Part shown: in pieces, positions 1 through 5,732 of the stretch
How positions within the stretch are numbered: position 1 is the first letter of the stretch
How the letters are laid out: every line of letters starts with the position of its first letter
Assembly: GCA_023416195.1 (NCBI GenBank)
Contig: JAEZID010000153.1
Coordinates: 1 to 20,435 of the forward strand
Origin: Pseudomonadota bacterium
Lineage (GTDB): Bacteria; Pseudomonadota; Alphaproteobacteria; Azospirillales; Azospirillaceae
Direction: 5' to 3'
DNA length: 20,435 bases
Program-made: the position numbers and the translations under genes
The notes under the pieces: model-generated
Seen by the model: only the letters and a program-made list of their open reading frames with translations
Told to the model about the DNA's origin: nothing
The model's database searches: none

Positions 1-534
1 GAAGGCGTCGCGGCGGAACAGCTTCAGCCCGCAGCCGCTGTCGGTGCAGCCGTCCTGCAAGAAGGACTGGCGCACGGCGTTGGCGAACTTCGACGCCAGC
101 CGCTTGGACAGGACGTCGCGGCGCGTCCTGCGCAGGCCGCCGACCAGCATCGGCGCGTCCGCCCCGCCGGCGGCGACCAGCGCGAACAGGTTCGGGATGT
201 CGTCCGGGTCGTTCTGCCCGTCGCCGTCCAGCGTGGCGACCCAGTCCCCGCGCGCCGCCTTCACGCCGGTGCGCACGGCGGCGCTCTGCCCCGACCGGCG
301 GACATGGCGCAGCAGACGCAGGCGTCCGGCCGCCACGGCGGGGGCGAGCCGCGCCACGGTGTCGTCGGACGATCCGTCGTCCACGAATATCACCTCGAAG
401 GCCCCCAGGGCCGCAACGCCCCGCTCGATCTCCTCAAGCAGGGGAAGAACGTTTTCGGCCTCGTTGAAGACCGGGACCACGACCGACAGCCGCACGGGCG
501 GCCGCCCCTCCGGAAGAGCGCTCACTGAAGACAT
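1..534 (-). CDS. Family 2 glycosyltransferase, N-terminal part (cut by window edge)
   Basis: The reading frame is open from an ATG at 534 to the left edge, giving 178 residues with no stop, so the C-terminus is missing. The translation has the GT-A fold signature of GT2 enzymes: PVFNEAEN at residues 21-28, the nucleotide-binding VDDGSSDDT at 51-59 and a DxD-type motif in DGDGQNDP at 103-110, then a DSGCGLK segment near 165-171. This pattern is typical of dolichol- or polyprenyl-phosphate sugar transferases (DPM1/GtrB/ArnC-like), which move a sugar from a nucleotide to a lipid phosphate at the inner membrane. Whether C-terminal membrane helices follow cannot be seen. It lies 72 bases downstream of degP on the same strand. 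The exact sugar and acceptor are unknown. No strong ribosome binding site is visible; the ATG at 539 is ruled out because its frame stops after five codons. Confidence 0.88.
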   Translation of the reverse strand, partial: MSSVSALPEGRPPVRLSVVVPVFNEAENVLPLLEEIERGVAALGAFEVIFVDDGSSDDTVARLAPAVAAGRLRLLRHVRRSGQSAAVRTGVKAARGDWVATLDGDGQNDPDDIPNLFALVAAGGADAPMLVGGLRRTRRDVLSKRLASKFANAVRQSFLQDGCTDSGCGLKLFRRDAF

Positions 535-606
535 CCCATTCGCCAAGCGGGCGCCAAAATACCGCCACCGCCCGGCGAACGGTAGAGGAAAAGGTAAGAC
601 CGGCGG

Positions 607-2148
607 TCAGCCCTTCTTATCGTCGACCGGCACCGGCACATAGCGCAGGTCGCCGTCCCGGCTGACCAGCATCAGCACGGTCTTGCGGCCCTGGTCCTTG
701 GCCTCCTGGATGCGCGTGTTCAACTCGTCGGGCGTCTTCACCGGCTCCTGCCCCGCCTCGACGATCACGTCGCCGGCCTCGATGCCCCGCTCCGACGCCG
801 GGCTGCTTTCGCCGACCTCGGTGACCACGACGCCCTCGATGTCGGGGGTGATGGAGAAGGCCTCGCGCAGGCCGGGCGTCAAAGGCGCCAGGGTCAGCCC
901 CAGCACCTTCCTGGACTCCACCGGCGCCGCCGGACGGGGTTCGCCGCTCGACCCGGCGGCGACCTGCTGCGGCTGCGGTTCAAGCTCGCCCACCGTGACG
1001 GTGACCGACTCCGGCTTGCCGTCGCGCAGCAGGGTCATGGGGACGCTCCGGCCGATCGGCGTCGCCGCGACGACGCGCGGCAGCTGGCGCATCTGTTCGA
1101 TGTCCCGGTCGCCGAAGCGGGTGATGATGTCGCCCTGTTTGACGCCGGCCTTGCCCGCCGGGCTGTCGGGGGACACGCTGGTGACCAGCGCGCCCTTCGG
1201 TTCGCCCATGCCCAGCGTCTCGGCAAGGTCGGGGGTGACGCGCTGCACCTGCACGCCCAGCCAGCCGCGCCGCACCTGCCCGTGCTCCTTCAACTGCTCG
1301 ATGACCGGGCGGGCGGTCGAGGACGGGATGGCGAACCCGATGCCGACCGACCCGCCGGTCGGCGAATAGATCGCCGTGTTGATGCCGATGATCTCGCCGG
1401 CCATGCTGTAGAGCGGCCCGCCGGAGTTGCCCCGGTTGATCGAGGCGTCGGTTTGCAGATAATCGTCGTAGGGACCCTGCTGGATGTCGCGGGCGCGCGC
1501 CGACAGGATGCCGGCCGTCACCGACCCGCCGAGCCCGAAGGGATTGCCGATGGCGACCACCCAGTCGCCGACCTGGACCTTCTCGCTGTCCCCCCATTGG
1601 GAGGCGGTCAGCGGCTTGGAGCTTTCGACCTTCAGCAGCGCCAGATCGGTCGGCGCGTCGGTCCCCACCAGCTTGGCCGGCAGCTTGGTCCCGTCGTGCA
1701 GGGTGACGGAAATCTCGTCGGCTTCCGACACAACGTGGCTGTTGGTCACCACATAGCCCGCCGGGTCGATGATGACGCCGGAACCGAGCGCGGCGGTCGG
1801 ACGCTGTTGCTGCTGGCCGCGCTGGCGCTCCCGAAACTCCTTGAAGAATTCCTCGAAGGGGGAGCCGGGCGGGAATTCCGGAAGATCCTGCCCGCGCGGA
1901 CCGGCCTGGGGGCCGGTCTGGGGGGCGGCCTGCGTCGTGGAGATGTAGACCACCGCGTCCACCTGCTTTTCGGCAAGGTCGGCGAAGGTGGCGGGAGCGC
2001 CCTTGGGGATGGGCGACGGGTCCTGCGCCCCGGCCGGCAGGAGCGGCGCCGTCAACGCCAGCGTCAGGGCGACCAGCCCCGCGGCGGACGGCGCCAGACG
2101 GGGCGCAAATGTAAAGACGCGCCGGGAACGGTCGGATGAATGCGGCAT
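607..2148 (-). CDS. degP: Periplasmic serine endoprotease, DegP/HtrA (Do) family
   Basis: This 513-residue protein matches the length and order of DegP/DegQ/MucD proteases, which degrade or refold damaged periplasmic proteins. An N-terminal signal peptide (basic residues to about 18, hydrophobic 21-36, likely cut after AGA at 39-41) sends it to the periplasm. The trypsin-like domain carries the full triad: His138 in TNSHVV, Asp168 in TDLALLKV and Ser242 in GNSGGPL. Two PDZ domains follow at about 290-385 and 415-500. A Gln/Arg-rich stretch (about 106-116) lies in the LA-loop region. The ATG at 2148 is preceded by GGAG with a 7-base spacer. The upstream gap is divergent with a helix-turn-helix gene. 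A perfect TTGACA (read on the minus strand, 2233-2228) lies about 80 bases upstream but has no convincing -10 partner. Which Deg paralogue this is cannot be settled from sequence alone. Confidence 0.96.
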   Translation of the reverse strand: MPHSSDRSRRVFTFAPRLAPSAAGLVALTLALTAPLLPAGAQDPSPIPKGAPATFADLAEKQVDAVVYISTTQAAPQTGPQAGPRGQDLPEFPPGSPFEEFFKEFRERQRGQQQQRPTAALGSGVIIDPAGYVVTNSHVVSEADEISVTLHDGTKLPAKLVGTDAPTDLALLKVESSKPLTASQWGDSEKVQVGDWVVAIGNPFGLGGSVTAGILSARARDIQQGPYDDYLQTDASINRGNSGGPLYSMAGEIIGINTAIYSPTGGSVGIGFAIPSSTARPVIEQLKEHGQVRRGWLGVQVQRVTPDLAETLGMGEPKGALVTSVSPDSPAGKAGVKQGDIITRFGDRDIEQMRQLPRVVAATPIGRSVPMTLLRDGKPESVTVTVGELEPQPQQVAAGSSGEPRPAAPVESRKVLGLTLAPLTPGLREAFSITPDIEGVVVTEVGESSPASERGIEAGDVIVEAGQEPVKTPDELNTRIQEAKDQGRKTVLMLVSRDGDLRYVPVPVDDKKG

Positions 2149-2573
2149 GAATCAACTCCGGCAATCGGGCGGCACGCGCTTCCCCTGGTTTCAGAAACAA
2201 GGTTCTCGAAGGCGTGGGGCCGCGTGCTGTCAACAGAACGCGCCGCAACGCATTCCGGACCATCGCCCAATTTGAAAACCACCCACAGGAAAGTCGGTGT
2301 TTTTAAAAGCGTAGCCCTTTGGAATCGCCCGCGCGCTTCGTCGGGGTTGTGCGACATCCCGCGTTTTGAACGTCGGGGTTAGGCCACGCGCAACACATCC
2401 AGCCGCAATTTTGCTTTGCCGCGCAAAACTATGCTGGTATTTTCCAAGCGGGTTCCCGATATTCGTCGGTACCGACAACATCGCCCGCAAGTCCGGACTT
2501 TGACGTGATGTTCATGCACGCGCCCGCGTGCCGACGCGTCAGGAGCGTGCGATCCGGCACAAGCAGCTGAGCA
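2149..2573. other. Divergent intergenic region, degP / HTH gene
   Basis: The 425 bases between two divergently transcribed genes contain no convincing gene. The stretch is less GC-rich than the flanks around 2265-2310 and 2400-2445. A small palindrome TTTGC-CGC-GCAAA lies at 2415-2427. It overlaps a possible plus-strand promoter, TTGCCG (2416-2421) and TATTTT (2438-2443) with a 16-base spacer, but the match to consensus is weak. Short open frames on both strands have no ribosome binding site and no recognisable protein. Confidence 0.5.
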
Positions 2574-3413
2574 ATGACTCAAAATTCACTTTGGCAACCG
2601 AGCGACATAATGAACGCAGAAACCGGGACCGAACCGGAGGCTCCCAAGAAACGCGGCCGAATTCCGCAGGCGGCTTGGCCGCAAATTCTTGAGCGTTACC
2701 GCTCCGGTGCAACCCTGTCGGCGATCGCGCGTGAATTCGAATGCACGCCCAGCGCCATTTCCTACATCATCCGCAAGGCCGAGGCCGCCGACGCCCCCGG
2801 CGAGGATGACGCCGGCACCGTCCCGGCCGAAGCCCCCGCCGCCCCCGAAGCCGCCGCCCCGGTTGAATCGCCCGCCCCGGCGCCGAAGGCTTCGCGCCGT
2901 GCCCCTGCGGAGCCCAAGGGCGACACCCCCAAGGCTGATGCAAAGGCCGCCGAATCGCCGGTCGAGGAGCGCCGCCCGACGCTGACCGTCACGCCGCCGG
3001 CCCCTGCTGCGGCCGCGCCGACCGAAACCCTCCGCTTGAACCGGCCCGATCCGCAGCCCGCCCCCCAACCGGCGCCGGCCCCGGCCGCTTCCGCCCCGGC
3101 CGCTCCGGCAACGCAGACGGCGGCTCCGGCTTCCGCTCCGCCGGCCGCCGCCGGTGGCCGGGCCGAGCCGACCCCGCCGGTCGATGCGGTGGAAGCCCGC
3201 CTGCGTGAAACCGCGCGGGGTTGCCTTGCCGCCTATCGCGGCTGGCGCCAGCAGCCGGGCGAGACCTCGATCCAGGCGCTGTCCGACGCCGTGCATGAAC
3301 TGCGCAAGGCGCTGGCGCGCATCGAGATCGACATGTCGGCAAGCCGCCGCGAAGAGCAGGCGATTCGCCCGATCCCGATCCCGGCCCACCGCGCCGCGCG
3401 CCGCACGCCGTAA
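2574..3413 (+). CDS. Helix-turn-helix protein with long Ala/Pro-rich linker, unknown role
   Basis: I do not recognise this 279-residue protein as a named family. Residues about 35-69 form a resolvase/homeodomain-like helix-turn-helix: a tryptophan-led helix (AWPQILERYRSG), then TLSAIAREFECTPSAISYII, whose second half looks like a DNA recognition helix. A basic KKRGR precedes it. Residues about 72-203 are a low-complexity linker rich in Ala and Pro. Residues about 205-262 are predicted helical (LRETARGCLAAYRGW, ALSDAVHELRKALARIEID), and the tail is basic. This suggests a DNA-binding head tethered to a small interaction domain, so regulator or nucleoid-associated protein is an inference. Two starts are possible, ATG 2574 and ATG 2610; neither has a good ribosome binding site, and both keep the whole domain. 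It is divergent from degP and ends 30 bases before a strong terminator. Confidence 0.75.
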   Translation: MTQNSLWQPSDIMNAETGTEPEAPKKRGRIPQAAWPQILERYRSGATLSAIAREFECTPSAISYIIRKAEAADAPGEDDAGTVPAEAPAAPEAAAPVESPAPAPKASRRAPAEPKGDTPKADAKAAESPVEERRPTLTVTPPAPAAAAPTETLRLNRPDPQPAPQPAPAPAASAPAAPATQTAAPASAPPAAAGGRAEPTPPVDAVEARLRETARGCLAAYRGWRQQPGETSIQALSDAVHELRKALARIEIDMSASRREEQAIRPIPIPAHRAARRTP

Positions 3414-3443
3414 GGACGAGTTCGCTCAGCTGCTTGGTTGCAG

Positions 3444-3488
3444 AAAAGGGCCCCTTCCCGCACGCCGGGGAGGGGCCCTTTTTCTTTT
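3444..3488 (+). terminator. Strong intrinsic terminator after the HTH gene
   Basis: A 16-bp stem runs from 3444-3459 to 3467-3482 with only one G-T pair and a 7-base loop (3460-3466). The right arm runs into a T-rich tract (TTTTTCTTTT). It starts 30 bases after the stop codon at 3413 and separates this gene from chaB. The left arm also begins with four A, so the hairpin could work in both directions, though no minus-strand gene ends here. Confidence 0.93.
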
Positions 3489-3525
3489 ATGCCTTTGGTT
3501 ATAAGGCGCACCTCCATCCAACGGC

Positions 3526-3558
3526 ATAAGCCTTGCGGGGTTCGGAATAATGCTTATT
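3526..3558. repeat. Overlapping inverted repeats upstream of chaB
   Basis: AATAA-TGC-TTATT (3546-3550 and 3554-3558) is a perfect small palindrome, and ATAAGC at 3526-3531 is the reverse complement of GCTTAT at 3552-3557. Both lie in the AT-richer leader between the terminator and chaB, about 90-120 bases before its start. They could be an operator or a leader hairpin; no protein partner is identified. Confidence 0.4.
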
Positions 3559-3644
3559 GGGTGGACGAAATCCCTACAGGATTTGTGTTCTTACTGTGTA
3601 TAGTCGGAAAAAACGAAACGAAGAACCTTTGGAGGAAACGCGCG

Positions 3645-3869
3645 ATGCCTTATCGCACCAACGCCGAACTCCCCGAATCGGTGAAGGGTCACTTGCCTGC
3701 CCGCGCGCAGGACATCTATCGTTCCGCTTTCAATTCCGCCTGGCAGGGCTGCCGGTCGGAAGCCGTCCGCAAGGCCGTTCAGCGCGAGCAGACCGCGCAC
3801 AAGGTCGCCTGGGCCGCCGTGCGGCGCCGCTATGAGCAGGATGGCGACGGCTGGAAGCTGAAACACTGA
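3645..3869 (+). CDS. chaB: ChaB family protein
   Basis: This 74-residue protein matches ChaB over its whole length: MPYRTNAELPESVKGHLP at the start, AQDIYRSAFNSAW in the middle and REQTAHKVAWAAVRRRYE near the end. ChaB is a small cytoplasmic protein linked in E. coli to the ChaA sodium/calcium-proton antiporter. Its mechanism is poorly known, and the 'cation transport regulator' name rests mainly on that gene neighbourhood. No chaA is present here. The ATG at 3645 is chosen because GGAGG at 3631-3635 sits 9 bases upstream and homology begins exactly there; the longer open frame upstream crosses the terminator region. It has its own leader after the terminator at 3444-3488 and is followed by two hairpins. 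Confidence 0.93.
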   Translation: MPYRTNAELPESVKGHLPARAQDIYRSAFNSAWQGCRSEAVRKAVQREQTAHKVAWAAVRRRYEQDGDGWKLKH

Positions 3870-3872
3870 AAA

Positions 3873-3902
3873 TCGCCGGAGTTCGAAACACGAATCCGGC
3901 GA
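3873..3902 (+). repeat. Hairpin just after the chaB stop
   Basis: The arms at 3873-3885 and 3891-3902 pair over 12 bp with a single bulged G (3881) and a 5-base AAACA loop. It begins four bases after the stop codon and has no T-tract, so it is unlikely to be a complete terminator. It may stabilise the 3' end of the mRNA together with the next hairpin. Confidence 0.6.
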
Positions 3903-3917
3903 CAGGGAAGGATCCCG

Positions 3918-3960
3918 GCGCCCCTCCCGCCTTTGACGGCGCGGAGGGGCGCTTCGTTTG
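3918..3960 (+). terminator. Probable intrinsic terminator of chaB
   Basis: GCGCCCCTCC at 3918-3927 pairs perfectly with GGAGGGGCGC at 3943-3952, and inner GC bases may extend the stem. The following TTCGTTTG is only moderately T-rich. It lies between the convergent chaB and the small exported protein gene ending at 3966. Read on the minus strand there is no T-tract, so it mainly serves chaB. Confidence 0.55.
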
Positions 3961-3965
3961 CGGCC

Positions 3966-4214
3966 TTATTTGATCCCCAAAATCCCCTCGGCCTTGGCCA
4001 GCGTGGCCATGGATTCGTCGTGCTTGCCGGCCTTGTGCTGTTCTTCGCCCTGGGCGCGCAGCTGTTTGACCTCAGCCATCTGCTGGGCCGACAGCTGCGG
4101 ATTTTTGGCGAGCGCCGCATCGATGGCGGCCATATGCTTGGGGCAGCTGTTGGCGAGCGCCGGGGCGGCGAAGGCCACGGTCAGAAGGGCAGCGAGAGCG
4201 GTCTTGCGCAGCAT
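3966..4214 (-). CDS. Small exported protein, unknown function
   Basis: The 82-residue product has a clear signal peptide: MLRKTAL, then a hydrophobic core to residue 18, with likely cleavage after ALA at 19-21. The mature part is about 61 residues, begins NSCPKHMAAIDAAL and has a single cysteine (Cys24). The rest looks like two or three amphipathic helices (QMAEVKQLRAQGEEQHKAG, ESMATLAKAEGILG) rich in Lys, Glu and His, resembling a short helical hairpin. It is therefore probably periplasmic. The cysteine is not in a lipobox position, so this is not an obvious lipoprotein. The ATG at 4214 has GGAGG eight bases upstream. It lies 83 bases after the hemerythrin-like gene on the same strand and may be co-transcribed with it. 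I cannot assign a function. Confidence 0.85.
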   Translation of the reverse strand: MLRKTALAALLTVAFAAPALANSCPKHMAAIDAALAKNPQLSAQQMAEVKQLRAQGEEQHKAGKHDESMATLAKAEGILGIK

Positions 4215-4297
4215 GAGAGGTCCTCCCAATGTCCGCCGCCCCTGTCGGGCGGCCGTTCCGTAGACGCCGGGCGCACCCCCCATATTCCATCGCGACA

Positions 4298-4744
4298 TCA
4301 GCGCCCGTGCCCCTGCCGCAGCGCCCGCGCCCGGCGGGTCATCTCCGCGACGTCCGGCGGCGGCACCCGGTCGCGGATCAGCGGGATCAGTTCCATCATC
4401 TCCCGCAGGCATTGGGCATCGAAGACGGCCTTCAGCTCTTCGAAATCGGTCAGCCAACGCCCATCGGCATCGTGGTTCGCGGAGCGCCGGGCGAGGTCCG
4501 TCGCCAGTTCGAAAACCCGGCGCTGCTGAAGGCGCAACGCTTCGACCACGCCACCCTGCCCGGCCACACCGGACAGGAGCGGAAACACCGCCTGTTCCAG
4601 AACCGCCCCGTGGGCGTCCCACAAGGCGGCCACATCCCGCATTCCGCCGCCACGACGGTCCCATGCGGGTTGGGGAGCGTTGCCGACGTCGGCGAAGAAC
4701 TCCCGCCCGGCCTCGTGGTCCTGTTCGATGATGGCGGCGATCAT
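4298..4744 (-). CDS. Hemerythrin-like (HHE) domain protein with altered ligands
   Basis: The 148-residue product looks like a cation-binding HHE four-helix bundle. Helix 1 has IIEQDHEAGREFF (His10). Helix 2 has LWDAHGAVLEQAVFPLL (His45, Glu50). A later helix has FDAQCLREMMELIPLI, where the family normally has a His followed by Glu; here Gln111 replaces the His and Glu115 is kept. The third family histidine position, around LRLQQRRVFEL (69-80), also appears to be Gln. Canonical hemerythrins bind a di-iron centre that carries oxygen or senses iron or redox state. With these changes a normal di-iron site is doubtful. The ATG at 4744 is preferred over an in-frame GTG at 4768 because AAAGGAG lies 10 bases before it. 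It is 60 bases downstream of phoU on the same strand. Confidence 0.75.
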   Translation of the reverse strand: MIAAIIEQDHEAGREFFADVGNAPQPAWDRRGGGMRDVAALWDAHGAVLEQAVFPLLSGVAGQGGVVEALRLQQRRVFELATDLARRSANHDADGRWLTDFEELKAVFDAQCLREMMELIPLIRDRVPPPDVAEMTRRARALRQGHGR

Positions 4745-4745
4745 T

Positions 4746-4790
4746 GGGACGGGACTCCTTTGCTGCACCCGCAGCCAAGAACCCCGTCCC
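4746..4790 (-). promoter_or_regulatory. Nested hairpin around the RBS of the hemerythrin-like gene
   Basis: The perfect 8-bp inverted repeat GGGACGGG (4746-4753) and CCCGTCCC (4783-4790) ends one base before the ATG at 4744. Inside it is a second perfect stem, GCTGC (4762-4766) and GCAGC (4771-4775), with a 4-base loop. On the minus-strand mRNA the AAAGGAG ribosome binding site falls between inner stem and outer right arm, so folding could limit ribosome access. Function is inferred. Confidence 0.45.
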
Positions 4791-4804
4791 GGCTCCGCTG
4801 TTCC

Positions 4805-5524
4805 CTACTCTTCCTTCTTCTCTTCGATCACGGCGAAGCTGGTGAGGTCGCCCTTCGCCCGTTCCTCCGACGGCAGGTGGCCCTGGACGAGGAAGCAAAC
4901 GTTCTCGGCCACGTTGGTGGCGTGGTCGCCGACGCGCTCGATCGACTTCGCGACGAACAGCAGGTGGGTGCAGCCGGTGATCTGCGCCGGAGTTTCCATC
5001 ATGTAGGTGAGGAACTCGCGGAACAGGCTGGTGTAGGCGGCGTCCACCTCCTCGTCCCGCTCGCGCACGGCCAGGGCGAGTGCCGCGTCCTGGTTCTCGT
5101 AAGCCTTCACCATGTCGCCAATCATGCCCAGCACCGTCTGCCCCATCCAGGACAGCGAGGCGATGGGCGGCGTCACCGGCAGGTTCGACAAGGTGACCGC
5201 GCGCTTGGCGACGGAACTGGCGAAATCGCCCATCCGCTCCAGGTTCGAGGCGATCTTCAACGCCGAGACGATTTCCCGCAGATCCTTGGCCATGGGCTGG
5301 CGCAGCGCCAGCAGGCGAATGGAAAGGCTTTCCAGCTCCATTTCCAGCCGGTCGATCTCGGCGTCGCCCTCGACGACTTTCGCGGCCTTGTCGGCGTCGC
5401 GTTCGGTGATCGCCTCCATGGCGGCGGCGAACTGGCTCTCGACGAGCCGGCCCATCGTCACGATGGTGTGGTGGAGTTGTTTCAACTCCGCATCGAAAGC
5501 GGCAACGGTGTGCCCGCCGACCAT
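4805..5524 (-). CDS. phoU: Phosphate signalling protein PhoU
   Basis: The 239-residue protein has the usual PhoU length and two matching three-helix repeats. Each repeat has the metal-binding signature: RQPMAKDLR (75-83) with NLERMGDFA (94-102) in the first, and IERVGDHATNVAE (195-207) in the second. PhoU is a cytoplasmic, membrane-associated protein that links the Pst phosphate transporter to the PhoR kinase and keeps the Pho regulon off when phosphate is plentiful. The ATG at 5524 has AGGAG seven bases upstream. No pst or phoBR gene is in the window; here phoU heads a possible unit with the hemerythrin-like gene. The C-terminal tail after the last repeat (EEKKEE) is short and acidic. Confidence 0.97.
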   Translation of the reverse strand: MVGGHTVAAFDAELKQLHHTIVTMGRLVESQFAAAMEAITERDADKAAKVVEGDAEIDRLEMELESLSIRLLALRQPMAKDLREIVSALKIASNLERMGDFASSVAKRAVTLSNLPVTPPIASLSWMGQTVLGMIGDMVKAYENQDAALALAVRERDEEVDAAYTSLFREFLTYMMETPAQITGCTHLLFVAKSIERVGDHATNVAENVCFLVQGHLPSEERAKGDLTSFAVIEEKKEE

Positions 5525-5556
5525 CCCTGTTCTCCTGTTTTCGTTGTCACGTCGAG

Positions 5557-5588
5557 GCGTGCGCGATCATAGATGGTAATCCGCACGC
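5557..5588 (-). promoter_or_regulatory. Possible phoU promoter inside an inverted repeat
   Basis: GCGTGCG (5557-5563) and CGCACGC (5582-5588) form a perfect 7-bp inverted repeat around an AT-richer 18-base centre. Read on the minus strand the centre holds TATGAT (5571-5566), a five-of-six match to a -10 box 42 bases before the phoU start. No good -35 is visible, so an activator or alternative sigma factor would be needed. Confidence 0.3.
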
Positions 5589-5683
5589 GCTTCGCCATCC
5601 CGTCCCGCCGGGCCATCCGATTGGCCCTTAACGAATAGACCAGATTATCTTAAGACACTGGTACAGAATTGCGGAAACAGGGT

Positions 5684-5712
5684 CCACCGCGCGCGACGGC
5701 CGCGCGCGGTGG
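5684..5712. repeat. Perfect 12-bp inverted repeat before the pentapeptide gene
   Basis: CCACCGCGCGCG at 5684-5695 and its exact reverse complement at 5701-5712 are separated by 5 bases (ACGGC). Two more G-C pairs can form beyond a bulged T at 5683. The repeat ends 20 bases before the ATG at 5733 and covers the alternative GTG start at 5709. There is no T-tract after it on either strand, so a simple terminator is unlikely. Confidence 0.75.
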
Positions 5713-5732
5713 CCAGACCATCGGACAGGTCC

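Noticed and set aside
2541..2573. Earlier start for the HTH gene at GTG 2547 behind AGGAG
   Set aside because: The frame reaches a TGA at 2568 before the gene, so it cannot be the start.
3583..3604. TTGTGT and TATAGT before chaB as a sigma-70 promoter
   Set aside because: The spacer is only 10 bases, too short for a normal promoter.
4229..5572. 447-residue plus-strand open frame over phoU and the hemerythrin-like gene
   Set aside because: It is a shadow of phoU, which carries both PhoU signatures.
5621..5650. Possible promoter TTGGCC-18-TTATCT before the pentapeptide gene
   Set aside because: Both boxes match the consensus poorly; not enough to list as a promoter.
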